DNA of 64,000 nt from Anoplolepis gracilipes. Its lineage: Eukaryota > Arthropoda > Insecta > Hymenoptera > Formicidae. The position numbers and the translations under genes are program-made. Shown piece after piece: positions 20,341 through 33,627 of this stretch (positions are counted from its first letter, which is position 1; every line of letters begins with the position of its first letter). The notes below the pieces were generated by a model. It searched no databases. It was given only the letters and a program-made list of their open reading frames with translations, and was not told the DNA's origin. The stretch lies in assembly GCF_047496725.1 (NCBI RefSeq), contig NC_132979.1, forward strand, positions 6,216,501 to 6,280,500, written 5' to 3'.

Positions 20341-23133
20341 TATTTGTTATATCATGTAGATATATATAGTTTTCTGAAAGCTCTACTTTGTTATATTGAC
20401 TACATATGAGTATATAAAGATATATATATAATACTTAATAATTACAATATTAATAATACTTAATAATTATAATATTAATTAATTAAATGATTTTAATTAT
20501 AAATGATATAATTTTAATGATAATTAATTATTATAATTATTAATTTATTATTAATTTTATATTAATAACTATAATAATTATAAAAATATATTATATATAT
20601 ATAAAAGAGATACGTACTTTACCGTAAATCTTACTTTTCAAGGTGCTCATTTTTTCCATGACTGATAATCTGAAAAAGATTGTTTTGATAATGCGGGCTG
20701 TGATAAACTCGCGCTTGAAAAAAATTAATTTATTTTATATCTGTTGAAAAATTATGCTAAGTAAAAATAATCGCGGGTATTTTTATAGTTATTTCGAAAT
20801 TACGATATCAAGAAATCAGATGTAATTTACCATGATAAGTGTCTCTTAGCAATATTAAAAATATAAACTGTTGAAATACGTATATATACACGATTACGTA
20901 TATCACGTATATTGTTATTATGTATATCATTACATCAGCGTTATGATGTTATATTCATTAATATATGCTATTCCTTTTTTTTAGGACGCAGTCGCAAGTG
21001 AAAATAATTACATTGTTGATATATATATAAAATATCGACTATCGCTAATTTTTATCTGTCCACAAGTAGATGGATGACCGTTACAAATTTTTTTCTTCTT
21101 AAAACACGTGTATACAAAGCAATAACTAGAGCTTAAATCCGTGATATGATCGGACCTGATGGAACGTTAGTTTCGTCCGATAATTAGGATAGTACGCGCA
21201 TTATATATTATTCTTTATTTTGCTGACTCTATAAAGTTTTTTATTCGCAATGAGTTCTCTCGCTTATATTTTATTTAATTTGCAGCTTGTTTTATTGTCG
21301 CACATTTAACACGTTAAACTCTAAGAATATATTTTCAATATGTTATTTAAATATATATTGCTTTTTTTTCTTTATCCCCTTTTTAGTTGATTAATGTCCG
21401 TTATAAACGGATAATTTAACTACTGTGTGTGGATATTGGTTTATTTACTTTATATCGAACATTTATTTTAATTTTTTGAATAAAATTGATTTGTAATTAT
21501 TTGTCGCATGAATTTTATTTGATACCTTTCAATTTATTTTATTTTATTAATTCCCTTGTGCAATTGAATACGATAGGAAAATATTTATTAATATTATTTG
21601 CTGTCTGTACAATATAACGCTCATATACATGTATACATCGATGTATAATTATCACAAAGATTAATTAATTAATTCATAAGAAGATACATGAAAATCGATT
21701 TCTATAGTCTAATTAAAAACAAGACAGATAATATTGTCCGAATTCACATTTTTTCATTCATCAAAGCAGCTTAGATGTCAGTATTAAATTAATTGAAAGC
21801 CAAAAAAATCTGCCATTAAAAAATAATATAACAAAAGTGTGTGTATATATACATATATATGTATATATTATAATGACAATCGGATCGTCATATCAATACT
21901 GTTGGCATGGCCATAGGCTGTTCGCAAATAATGCGAATGGATGAAGCTTTATAGGTCATGACTGACGCAAAAAAATCTCAATTATATTCCTAATTTTTTT
22001 TTTGAAACTCGGCTGCATAGACAATAATGGCTCTGGTGCGTATACTAGATTTTACGCGCCGTAGAGATATGTAAAAAAATAAATACAAAAGAGACATTGA
22101 GAAAAATAATATTTTTTTACTATATTTTTATTAAGTCTTGGAATATGTAAGGCAGAGTATCTCTAATAACTGTATCTAAAATAAGTCATTAAATCATTTA
22201 ATAGCGCATAAAGTTACTATAATTTAACAATATTGATTTTTCACGTTTATCTCGATCGTTGTTGTTAATAGATAGATAAATAAGAAAAATATAGTATAAA
22301 AAGAAAAATATGTATATATACATATATATAACTGTATACATTTAGATAAATAGCACAATAAAAAAATAATGTATTTTATATTAAAAAATTTTTTTCTTAT
22401 ACAGAGAGAGAGAGAGAGAGAAAGGAAGATTTTGCAATCTTAATTTGTTGAAATGGAATAATAAAAAGAAATCTGTTTTTCCGCTATTATCATAAACCAA
22501 ATAGTTAAAGTAAACTTAAATCAGGAAACACATAAAAAGATACTCATATATAATTATACATATAATTATTACATATTTTTACGATTTTATTAATAAGCTA
22601 TTGACACAGTGGCCTTCCTAGGTTACCGTAAAGACAGAGAAAAACGATAACTTGACTAACAAAGTGAGAATCTCTTTGCCACTTGACGGACTTCAGGAAA
22701 ACTCAAAAGTGCACAAGAAAGTTCGCGTGACATTTGTAATAAATGCATTAACAATTAATATGTGTACATACATACACGTGCACGCGATGAAATGTGTGAC
22801 CGATGGAAACATATATTTTATATAAATACAATTATACGGTGAAGCAGAGACATACTACAGCGGATGTTTTCATGTCAAACGCGAACTAAATATTAATTAT
22901 TCTAACGACACATACATATATATAAAGCAAGATGATTTAAAGATGCGATACCGTTATTACCTGTTCCTCGAAGCATCTCTCTCAGTCTTTCCGTCTCCTT
23001 TTGCCTTCGTCATCACACTCCCGAGACGTTGAAAAGAGAGAAAGAGAAAGAGAAGGAGAAACAAGCGTGGTCCAACTGCATGGGGGACTGCATATCACGC
23101 TTCTTCCCTTCGCTTCATCTTTCTTCCCTTTCT

Positions 23134-23156
23134 CCCCCCCTCCCCCACCCCCGCCC
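23134..23156 (-). other. C-rich run, G-quadruplex candidate on the minus strand
   Basis: Four C-runs separated by single T, A and G bases (lengths 7, 5, 5 and 3). The minus strand therefore has four G-runs with one-base loops, which fits the consensus for a parallel G-quadruplex. Confidence 0.6.
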
Positions 23157-25850
23157 TTCCCGTGTGTATTTTCATGCCACGCGTGAAATCTCAGGGTTGT
23201 TAACCCCCGCAATGAGGTTGCCGAAAATTTCGCGCCGTAATGGAAGTTTCACTTCGCGGGCCACTTTCATGTTTCTGTCTCGCGGAAATTATATAGGCTC
23301 TCTACCTCTCTAATTATTCGATCGCTCGAATTCCTTCGCCAAACTTTCGATATGAACCGATCAGAATGAAGGTTTTGTTATACGACCAGCGTTGTTGAAA
23401 ACTTTCTACTTATCGTGGATTTACGATGCATCGAACGATGCGCGTAAGTGAATCGTGACGAACGATATTTGAGCGATCTCTCATTTTGACAAACAGAAAA
23501 TTTTACGCACACGTACGCATTATTTTACGCTCTTCTTTTACAGAATATCGAGCGGCACGATATGGATCGGTAATCTAGATATTTGATACTACGCACGGAT
23601 ATCTATAATCTATCATTTTTCAAAAAATACGAGTTCCAGTTTCACGTTTCAACGGACTTGTTTTCTCCTCAACTTGTTGAATATAATAATGTTTCTACTT
23701 TGCGTTATTGCTGATTACATATCGTACGTCCAATTAAAGTAACCGAACCGTTACGGCGCTTCGTTTTTATCCCGATACATTTCATTGCTATTACATAAAT
23801 AATTAAGCAAAGAGATCACTAGTTACACGCGAGTCGGGCGATTAAGATACCGGCCTATTAACCGCTAATCGACATCGATCGTAATTATACGCGGCGCAAT
23901 TATAAGTGGCCCGATTCTACGGAAGCGATTCGTTGCCCTCTTTTCCCGACCTCGCGGTTCTATATATATATCCTGAGGAAAAGAAGGCTAAATTAAAGGA
24001 AATAAAATCCATAAAATCGAAAGGATAATCTTAATCGCGCGATCGGCAGCTGCACTCGTCGCAGCTCCCGATCGTACTTACATACTTTGTACGTAAACCG
24101 TATATGTTTTCTTGAATACGTAACACATGAAGAAAAAGGCGCGAAGCGGAGAGAAGTACAAGACAGCGACCTATTAACCGGCAATCAGCCGACGTCGTCT
24201 AAGCAGCGAAGTGGTACGATTTGGAATGGCGTGTCGAGAGCGTTGTCCTCTTTCGCGAGGGGGGTGTCCACCTACCTGCAGGCCGTCATAAAGTCACCTG
24301 CCGCATACCTGTCTGCCTCGCCTGGCTTGGAGGCCGGAGGCGATCGCCGCTCGTTCACCTCTCTCTCTCTCTCTCTCTGGTCTCTCTATCTCTCTTCCCC
24401 TCCGTCATCATGGCGAAAAAAACATTCGCTTTCACGAAAGTCCATGTCGCGGCTCCTCGTAGACCTCTCCTTCGTTTACACGTTACATAGCGTCGCTCTT
24501 ACGCTCTTGAGAAACGCGTCGGAGAGGATATATGCTACGCGCGAGGAATCTTCGGTGAAATCCGTAGACTTTTGCCAGCTTCCGCGAGGAAGGAAGGTTT
24601 CGCGCCGGCAAAATCATCTCGGGAGATTTCCTTTAAAATATAGAGACGATTTAGAGACGTAAAATTTTGACAAACCTTCTTTTTTTCTCTAAATATCTTA
24701 AGACGCGTCTCCCAAGTCCCACGGTCAGCTGCCGCCGATCTATCGGACAAAGTAGACGGAAAAAGTAGACGGACCGGTCTAGGTCCGTAATTCTTTTCGC
24801 GGCACGACGATAATACCGCCCCTTCTTAAGTATCTACGCCGACGAGTTATCGGACGAAATTCTTGGCCCCGTTGCACCATTCTCTCTACGTGGCTTCTCG
24901 TTACGAGAGCCACGTCGCGATCCAGCAGTTCTATCAAATAGTTCCTCGCGAGAATCGCGATCACCGTGCCGTTAAACGACCGAATTCGTTACGCTCGCGA
25001 CCACCGCCCGATCAGAGTCGCCGATTTTTTTTTCCTATCATATATATATATACCTACGCGATTTCATGCATTCGTGCGTGAACGCATGTCGCTGTCATTT
25101 TACGGTCATAAGACCGACCGTTCGTTAGTTAGCGTGTCCCTTATTAGTAAAACAGATAGTATTTTTTTTTTTTTTTTATTGCATCAAGAGAGTTTCTTTG
25201 GTATAACAGTGTGTAATAAAATTTTAAATGTTGCCGTCAGAGTCATGTTGATATTTCATTTCGCTTTTTCAAAATGAGAAACGAATAAATTAATATAAAA
25301 CGTACAAACAACTTTCTCGGATAAATCATAATGTATCTTCTATGTGTGAAATATTAATTATTTCTCTCTTATCGTTCGTATAAATGGAAAGTTGCGTGAA
25401 AGATTTTCCAGCCGGGAGGGCGATAAGCTGTTCACGCTCGGTGCATAGAAACTAGGGAAAAACGCCGTGTTGGGCTGTAATTTTATTGTCGGCGCGAGAA
25501 ACCAAAACGCGTATGCGTTTGCAGCAGCGTTCGTTCCAGCAACCCAGATCTCCGGCACGATGGAAATATACCGTTAAAACGCGCCACAACAGGCTTGCAG
25601 CCGTTACTCCTCGTTCGACGAAACGTTGACTGGCAGGAATCTCCTCGGTTCCTCTCTCTTTCTCTCTCTTTCTCTTTACCTCGCGTGATCAGCCCGTCTG
25701 CAAATCGTTTCGCTTTACGATTCCGCGAGAAAGAATATTCGATATTTTTACAGATATACAGAGTGATATACAGATTATAGAAAGAATAAGAGAGGGTCTT
25801 TTTTTTATATAAACACATATTTTGATATCTCTCAATGAAGAGTTACATTC

Positions 25851-26334
25851 TTTCAAAAAGGAAGGTCAAGATTAAGTTGTCAATTTTTCTCTCAAATTTT
25901 CGACTAGTTAAAAAGGTACAAATTTAGTAGACATTTTTCGCTGATAAAAAGGACACATATTAATATTTTTTTAATTTTTCCGTATCATTATAAGGAGATG
26001 AAACTGTACATGAAAACGTATTTTTTTTTTTTTTTTTACTTGAAAACTATTGATTTTACAATAAAAAATAAAAGACTTCAAAAAGTTTTTAAAAGAATCA
26101 AGTTTTCTAATAGTCATATTTTAGGTGATCATATTCCAGCCCGTTAAAAAGTTCTAATAAAAATAAAGTAGGAGTTGCTAGTTTTATCTCCTTATGATGA
26201 TGCGGGAAGATTAAAAAAAATATATTAATAAATATCCTTTTTATTAGTAAAAAATGTCCACCAAATTTCATTTTTTTTTAACTTATCCAAAATTTGAAGG
26301 AAAAAACTTAATTTTTATTTTCTTCTTTTTGAAG
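25851..26334. mobile_element. Long inverted-repeat (MITE-like) element
   Basis: About 180-220 bp at the left end is inverted and repeated at the right end. For example TAGTAGACATTTTTCGCTGA on the left matches the reverse complement of the segment around 26245-26270. The outer ends read TTTCAAAAAGGAAG on the left and CTTCTTTTTGAAG on the right. The centre is AT-rich. It has no coding capacity. The arms are diverged, so it is an old foldback or MITE copy. Confidence 0.65.
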
Positions 26335-28256
26335 AAATTCCGAAGGAAGATATAAAAGAATATATGTTTATATGAAAAATTTCCCTTAATTTTCGACAAA
26401 TTTTCTAAAATCACCTTGCATAATCTACATCTATCGCGCGATACGTCTTTGCTCTCTCTCTATTTCTGACATATCTGAAAATTTTATAAAGATACGATTT
26501 AAAATAATGTCACATTAATAATAGAATTATCTCAGAAACATCACAATTTTATAAATCTTGAAATGGAAAAAGAATATTTAAGAAATAGCGTGTTTTAGAT
26601 TGACTATACAGTCAGCGATTCTCTCTCTTTCTCTCTTACAATTTTGTTGCACTTACATATGCATCGTGTTATATTAGTGAATTTCCGGCATTCACGCCCG
26701 CATATTTGCGGCGCTCGCACGATCCAAGGAAGCGAAAGTGCTCTTAGCATGGCAAATTATCGCTGCCGGTGGGAAAGAGGATGGCATTCAATATGATTCC
26801 CGCGGACAGATTCACACTCGCGCTCCTTGCTCTTCTGTTACCCGAGTTTCGCGGTTTCGCAAAGCGAGACATTACCGCATGTCCGACACGTCTGACGAGA
26901 TTACGGCCGCGAGGCGCATCAGACGACGGGAGAAGCGGATCGACGTAACTGGAGTAAAACCTCCTTTTTCTCCAGCGTTAATTTTCTCATCGCACGTGAC
27001 TCGGCGACGCGTCACGTCTCGCGTCATCGCGAGCGGCAGGCTATTATCAGGGGTTGTTTAGATATATATTTGTTTGATATATATTTCCGCCAACTATACA
27101 TGTGTGTCGAATGCGAGTTTATATCTGTACGGTAAGAACTTGCGGAGTCAAAGCCGATCGTTATCATGATGGAGATATGTCGGAGGCATTTATGGCGCGA
27201 TTACCGTTCGCACGATATATCGCGCTCAAATACGTTATTGACGTAACTGGAGTACCCTTCTCTCCTTTCCTGTCAGCTCTCTCTCCTCGTGATCGAACGG
27301 CTACGGAAACGGCTGTCTGCATCCCTGTCTTATAGCCGATTTGTTTTGCAAATGCGCGATATAAGTCAAAGTAAGGATATATTGTAGATTAGAAATTGTC
27401 TGTTGCATTGTATTGTATATGTAATTTAACTGCATTTTGTCACTAATGAGAAGTAGCGTTATGAAAAGCGTAGAAACTTGAAACGTGCTAGAGTACTTTC
27501 TAATTATAGTCTAACGTCTCATAAATCGACAGTTTTCTAAAAGGAATTGGTAAATCTTATCATTTCGTACAAACTTTTTTTTAGCGGGTTTGGATGAGGA
27601 CTTTACCCCGATAAGAGTCTGTATTGATAGATCTAGAGAAGAAGAAATTTACATATATGTAGTCCAAATGCGTGCGGGAGTTGGAGATTTATTAGTCGCA
27701 TCGAGGTAACATCCAGGCTGAGAAAGATCGTTCCGTGACGGAACGAAGTAGGAAAGTATAATACACAGGGAAAGAAGGCGTATACGAGAGCTCACCGCCG
27801 CCGGCACTTTTCTCCTGGCTAATCGTTATGGAAAGTCCGTGGATAATATGGGACGTTGTGCACCGTGCGGAATCTCGCGTAGGATCGAAGCTCGGTCGTC
27901 GCTGATGCGAGGCAAATTACATATACAGGGAGCTGTGGAACACGAGGTACGGTTCATCAGTCGAAAATAAAAATACGTCCTCGCGAAATGTCGTCGAGAT
28001 TGTCGCGCGATATAAAAGATGCGTACGCACGTGCGAGGATATTAAATCGGGGGATGTTCCCTAAGGGAGGGAATTCTTTTCTATACACACAGAACGGCGG
28101 AGTTGACGGCGGCTAATACGATATCCACGGGGGGAACGTTCTCCAAACGTTGTTGAAGTCGTAAAAAAATTCCTTCGAGCCATTTTCTCTCAATTCAAGT
28201 TTGACCGTCTTGTTGAAAGTGCGGATAATATAGGACGCAGGTAGAATCTCGTAGGA

Positions 28257-28860
28257 TCAGTTCGGCACGTCGACGACATTACTGAGGAAAGGAGTGGTAC
28301 ACCCGAAGCGAGAGGATGGAGGAACGGTCGCTGTGTAAAGGAGATTGGCGACCTGACGGGGAGAAAGAGCGGCGGAGCGAGAGAAGGGAATACGCGCGCG
28401 AGTGGAATGGAACTCGCGAGGCGAGTAAGAGTAAGAGGGAAGAGGAGACCATGGAGCGCCCGAGGTGCACGGAGCGAGCGAGAGAAAAAGAGGGACGTTG
28501 GAGGTTCGAGGGACGGTGTTCGTAATCAAAGGGGCAACTCGCGGCTCGCGGCGCGGAAGAAAGTCAGCCTCACCGAGCGGCTCATCAGTCCGGCACGGTA
28601 CGGTGTCCCGAATGCACGTCCATTTCCCGACGCGTGTCGCCGTCACCGTCGCCGTCGCTGTCGCCGTCGCTGTCACCGTCGCCGTCGCGTTGCCACGTGA
28701 TTCCGGGCCAGCGATCGCCACGCAAGCCTCGCGAACGCGTTCGTTCACCGGCAGTCTTCTAACTTCTCTCTCTGTTCACCGCTCTTTTATCCCCGCCTGC
28801 CGACTCCGAAATACCTCGACGCATCCGCGCTCGATCGACAGTCGATGAGAAGTGGCCATC
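28257..28860 (+). promoter_or_regulatory. CpG-rich block, candidate promoter/5' region of gene 2
   Basis: A GC- and CpG-rich block in AT-rich surroundings about 4.4 kb upstream of the first coding exon of gene 2. It includes a hexamer-like GTCGCC/GTCGCT tandem (about 28640-28690) and a TCAGT initiator-like site at 28585-28589. No matching splice donor was identified with confidence, so the link to gene 2 is inference from position and composition. Confidence 0.25.
28636..28690. repeat. GTCGCC/GTCGCT hexamer tandem repeat
   Basis: Repeated GTCGCC, GTCGCT and GTCACC hexamers over about 50 bp inside the CpG-rich block. The six-base period is visible in the sequence. Confidence 0.85.
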
Positions 28861-29347
28861 GATCGGAGCGGTTCTCGACAAAATTTTACCGCCAAACACA
28901 TGGATATAGATTGTCAAAAAAGAGAGTGTGCGAAGGAATTTTTCAAAATCCTACATCGATCTGATTTACAAAGTATTACAACAATTTTACGGACGAGTGA
29001 CGACGAGAGATTTTATGCAATGCTCACGAGTGACAGATGAATGGTACGTACCACCGGATGAACATTTAGAAAATTGTGAGGAAATAAAAGAAATACTAAT
29101 TCGTTTTTTTCTTGTCCGATTTGTCGGTAGTGAACTAGAAAAAAAGTGCAAAGCATCGCGAAAATAGAGGTAGGCGAAATACGAAACGATAACTGTAACT
29201 GGAATTTAGAGAGAGATACTGTAATATTAAAATGCTACATTAACGTATTCGTTTTTTTACGTTGTTAATTATTTATTACATTTACGATTACGTTGACATT
29301 TATTAATGCGTGAAAATATATTTGGATATCATGTTACATTTTATCTG

Positions 29348-29349
<2 letters not shown>

Positions 29350-29385
<36 letters not shown>
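29350..29385. repeat. AT microsatellite
   Basis: About 18 AT dinucleotides, intergenic. Confidence 0.95.
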
Positions 29386-29388
<3 letters not shown>

Positions 29389-32300
29389 CAAGAGACATAT
29401 GATAAATACGATACACGTGTCACTCGGTATCAAAAGAATAATCGTTAAATCCATTTAGCGATACTCTATATAGTATATTATATGGCTTCGGTATAGAAAT
29501 ATTAAATTATGTTGGATATTTTTGACAATTTTAGTTTTAAGTGTCTCTAATCGGTTTCGTTAAAAATCAAATTAACCAAGAGAATGATGATAACATTGAA
29601 ACGATTTATCTCTGTCAAACTGAGGAATAAAAGATCGATTCCAATTTTCCGTTGTAATTAAAAAAAATCTCTCGCCAAACCAGTTTCAAAATGTAGGTTT
29701 ACGGTCATGTTTTTCGTGATTTTTTGCTCGCCCGCTACATTCCCTTGTGCATAAATAATTATTCCCAATTTCGTGAAAGTTTCAGCCGCGTACATATCGC
29801 TGCGGGTAGGAAGCGTGCGTTGCAAAAGAAATTATTATGCACGCGTTGAACGTGATTATCCGTTGATCGAAGTATAAAGGGAGAAACGAGCGTTTCAACA
29901 CCGAGGCGAGAATTTCTTGGATAATACGCGAGCGTGAAAAAGAAAATATTAAAAATAATATATTACTTTAAAGATATTTTCACGAGATAGCATAACAGTA
30001 CACATCCTCAGAATATTTACAACGAGAGAGATATAATCGAGAATCAAGACGAGACGTTTTTTTCCGGCAAGAACTTTTGTTGAATCTTTTCACACCTTTT
30101 CCGCGATTAAATCGTCTTTAGTAAACCCGCGTTTTCCCACGCATTTACGGATGCGTAATATAGTAAGTAGACACATAAATCTCTCATTATTGTATCCCCC
30201 TCTTGGAATACGCGCCGCAACGTCGAAATTGACTATCCTTTCAGGGGCCAGCTGAGCGATCCCCAGCGGGACGAAGGATTTAAATAATGAATGGAACGTT
30301 GTCAAAATTCACGAAGCGTGTCGGCTGGCGAACGTCATCAACCAGTTGTTGCATAACGCGGCGCATTGCGGCGTCGCGTTTATACGGCTGAAAAAAAAAA
30401 ATGCGGCATTCCGAAGGAATCGCGCGTACAATCCCATTTAGAGCGCAAAAACATTTTTCCACGAGTGACTTTTGCATCCTCGCAATAAGACATTCGCGCT
30501 TCCCTCGCGTTTGATTATTTCAATTAGCGTTTAGCATCGGCATACGCCGCGAGACGACGTCGCACGCGAGCGATTCAAGCTGTACGACATTAACCCCGTC
30601 TATCAGCCCGGCCTCACGTGCATCCGATCCATTATATCGAAGGCTTACCGGGTGGTCATAATAATTACAGTTGCATGTAAATCCTTTCCCACGCGAATGG
30701 AATGTATTAATTAGGAGAGAAAAGCGCGACTGGTGGTAAGTACGCCTCTCGTCGTATTTCTCTTCTCATTTCTTCCTCGCAAAGTGTTACAAAATATTAT
30801 ATATATATATATATATATATCTTTGCGGAATATAATGTCAAGTGTATAGAGTCAGGGATTAGACTGACGTCAATGCGAAGCCTTGATTGGACGTGTTTGG
30901 GAATCACGCTTCAGCTTTGCGATATTTTTACGACGTTTCGAGGTTTGCCCACGCTAGCTGGTTCGAGAACCAACAACCAACGCGGCAGCAGCATATCGAG
31001 AATGTGGCGATCGGCCTGCGGCTACGAATTCCGTTACACGCACTTGTACGGTTCCATGGATCTCCCTACATTCTGCCCACGATCAAATTTTTATGCTTCA
31101 TCTGCCTCCGTGATTTTCGACGCTGATTTAAATCCATCGTCAGAGCACTATCGGCATGAAATTATCGATCAAATATAGTCTTATTGTTGATGCAACGTAA
31201 AGATAAAGATTTATATATACATATTAGGTCATCATATGACACGTGACGGAAGGCGTAAAATATCGTGGACAATTACGAATGCAAGATCAATGCGCAAATA
31301 ATTGTAGAAATAAACCAACCAAATCACGTTTCCGACAAGTAGATAAATTAATTTTAGAGCTGCAATGTGACGTAGGAAATGGTCGCCGATACGCTCGGTT
31401 AATTTCGAACGGTCGCGCAGAACCTTCCTCGGATATATTCATTTAGCAAACGTCATCGGTTTTAATGAAACTGTACTGTTATCTCGTGTACAGTAGTACA
31501 TTTTGCTCAATCATGGATAATTTATTCGGTATCGTTATTAAATTGTTACTACCAACTGTTAATTCTTCTCTTTTCTCGTACGAAAAAGATTTGAAAAGTG
31601 CATGAATATGTGAAACACATACATTTGACGATCGTCGGAGGAATCTTCGCGATCAGCTGATTGCTCGACAGTGACCCCGCGGGTCAATCTACTTTCTACT
31701 TCTCACATTCTGCCGAGATCAGAGGTGATACAGGCGACGGGAGGCTGTGCACGATGTTCCTTCAAGTGGAAGCGGACATACTTTCACGACGACGGATGGT
31801 ATACATATCGTTAAATTATCGGGATGCTGATGAGTGAAAACGGATGGAGGCGGCGCGCGTTGTTCACCTGCCCGCCGGCAGAAAAATAAGGAAAGAGATT
31901 TATTAGTCGGGATTAACTCGGAGAGTCTCTTCGGAAGAATATGTTTATGACAACCGCGGAGAATCGCATCGAGGAAAAAATTGGGAACGACGCGTGGGAA
32001 ATTTGTCTTTCTAATTTACCGGTTTGCGATGCCTGACATGTGAAATAAAAGCAAGAAACGAAAGCATATTCAATTTAAAAGTCTTTAGAAATTTTTTGAA
32101 TGGCTTCGACAATTTAACACTTTAATAGCGAACAAATTATTTACAAGAGAAAGAGAGAGAGAGAGAGAGAAAGCTATCATTCGCCGGATATATTTACAAT
32201 CTTCGAAATATGTATCTGACGTAGAATGAGAAGCGATGGCACGAGTGAAGGTCAGCCGCGGCGAAACAAAATGTCAAGCATAACAGAATACAGCATACAG

Positions 32301-33202
32301 TTAGCGCATCTCGTCGAGTGTACATACAAAATACCTCGCTTCGCGTGGAATATAATTTATAGCGACACGTGTCCTGCTTGTTTATAATTCGCTCCGCTAC
32401 TATCTATGCGTAATAGCGCGATTAGTAAAACGGGCAGGTACGACAAGAAACACGAAAGTTCCGTATTAAGTTGGTCACGCGACTAGCGTTGGTATGCAGT
32501 CAAGATCGCTTAACGATCATCCGCGATCCTCGGCGCTATGTGACACGATTTGTCTGTCGGCTGATGTCTAATGTCCGCTGATAAACGATCTCGCGTGTCT
32601 CGAGAGTAAATGGATGTAACTAGAAAATACCACGTGTCTGAGAAGCCACGAGAAAAAGAAACAGTAAAAATCTTTCCACAACAAAGCGTTTTTACCCTTA
32701 TCGCGACGACAGACCGCTATATCGGGCGTTCTATTATCTTATTAATTTTTTTTATTATATTAGCTGAACTAATAAAATAATTCCAAACAAACAACTGTCA
32801 ACCTGGCGAATAAGAGCCATACGTAGATGTTAATGCGTCTTAGAAATTAATTTTTTCGCGAAAATTGAAACGTGCACAGGGCGCATGTTTTACTTGCTGT
32901 ATTTACCAAAAAATAGATTCTCACTTTTGAGAATTTTATACCCTCTCTTTACCCTCCCCCCCCCCCCACCTCTTCTTAAAGAGACGAAGACGAGAAAAAT
33001 AATCAGGGGAATTCGCCAGGTTGATATAGTTGTTTGTTTATTAATATTAAGAGCCTTATATTCGAAATATTAATAAAAATAATTTTTCACGAAATAAAGA
33101 TATAAGCTTAAACAGGTTTTACACCTATATAAACTCCAATAAAAGAAACCTGTCTCCCGATTACGCCACGGAATTGTCTACAATGATTTGACCTGTTTCC
33201 AG

Positions 33203-33270
33203 GGAGTGGCCGGCATTCCAGCGGAACGTAAAGATCAGCGAGCTTGCATGAATTAAGATCTATTTGGAAA
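33203..33270 (+). other. 5' UTR part of the first coding exon of gene 2
   Basis: A good acceptor (CCTGTTTCCAG) ends at 33202. The ATG at 33271 has context AAAATGG and is in frame with the PDZ domain. An in-frame TAA at 33229-33231 excludes an upstream start in this exon. A minimal upstream ORF, ATG AAT TAA, sits at 33248-33256. The non-coding exon(s) further upstream were not found. Confidence 0.6.
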
Positions 33271-33627
33271 ATGGACGTCGCCAAGGGTACAACGGAGGAC
33301 TTTGTTACGGTGGTCAGTGTTGGCAGTCAGCCGACGTCGGAGAATTTCGTGACAGTTCTGTCGATCGGTAACGGGAAGAAGAGCGATGCCGGAGAGTCGT
33401 CGGTGTCGACCAAGAATAACGGAGCGGCGAACGGAATGGACGGACATCTCGAGGAGGAGGTGGAGGTTTTCAGACTGCCCGGAGAACGCCTGGGTTTCGG
33501 ACTGAAATTCGAGGGTGGAAATAAGACGTCCGAGAGGGTCAGGAGACTGTTCGTACAGAGCTGCGCGGAACAAAGTCCGGCCAGCCGAGCAAAGTGTTCA
33601 TGGGGCACCCTAGGCGAGGGAGACGAG
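33271..33627 (+). CDS. Gene 2 exon 1 (coding): N-terminus and first half of the PDZ domain
   Basis: 119 codons from ATG 33271 to donor GAG|GTAATA. The N-terminus has a twice-repeated short motif, D-F-V-T-V-V-S-V-G and N-F-V-T-V-L-S-I-G (residues ~10-33), then a Ser/Asn-rich linker. The PDZ domain begins about residue 63 with E-V-E-V-F-R-L-P-G-E-R-L-G-F-G-L-K-F-E-G-G, in which L-G-F-G-L is the carboxylate-binding loop. The exon ends after G-E-G-D-E, so the intron falls between beta strands, a common PDZ splice position. Confidence 0.9.

Larger units (their letters stand above)
20194..33202. other. Intergenic region, 13 kb
   Basis: No coding exon could be supported here. 20.2-22.9 kb is very AT-rich, holding the gene 1 3' UTR and then simple AT sequence with a GA tract near 22404. 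23.0-25.8 kb is more mixed, with pyrimidine tracts and a C-rich run at 23134-23156. An inverted-repeat element occupies 25851-26334. 26.7-28.9 kb is CpG-rich. 29-33 kb is mixed, with AT microsatellites at 29350-29385 and 30798-30820, a GA tract near 32153, and a long C-run near 32948-32960. Confidence 0.6.

Noticed and set aside
28257..28748. 163-codon minus-strand and overlapping + strand frames in the CpG-rich block
   Set aside because: Open because GC-rich sequence has few stops and contains a hexamer repeat; no homology-like content or splice structure.
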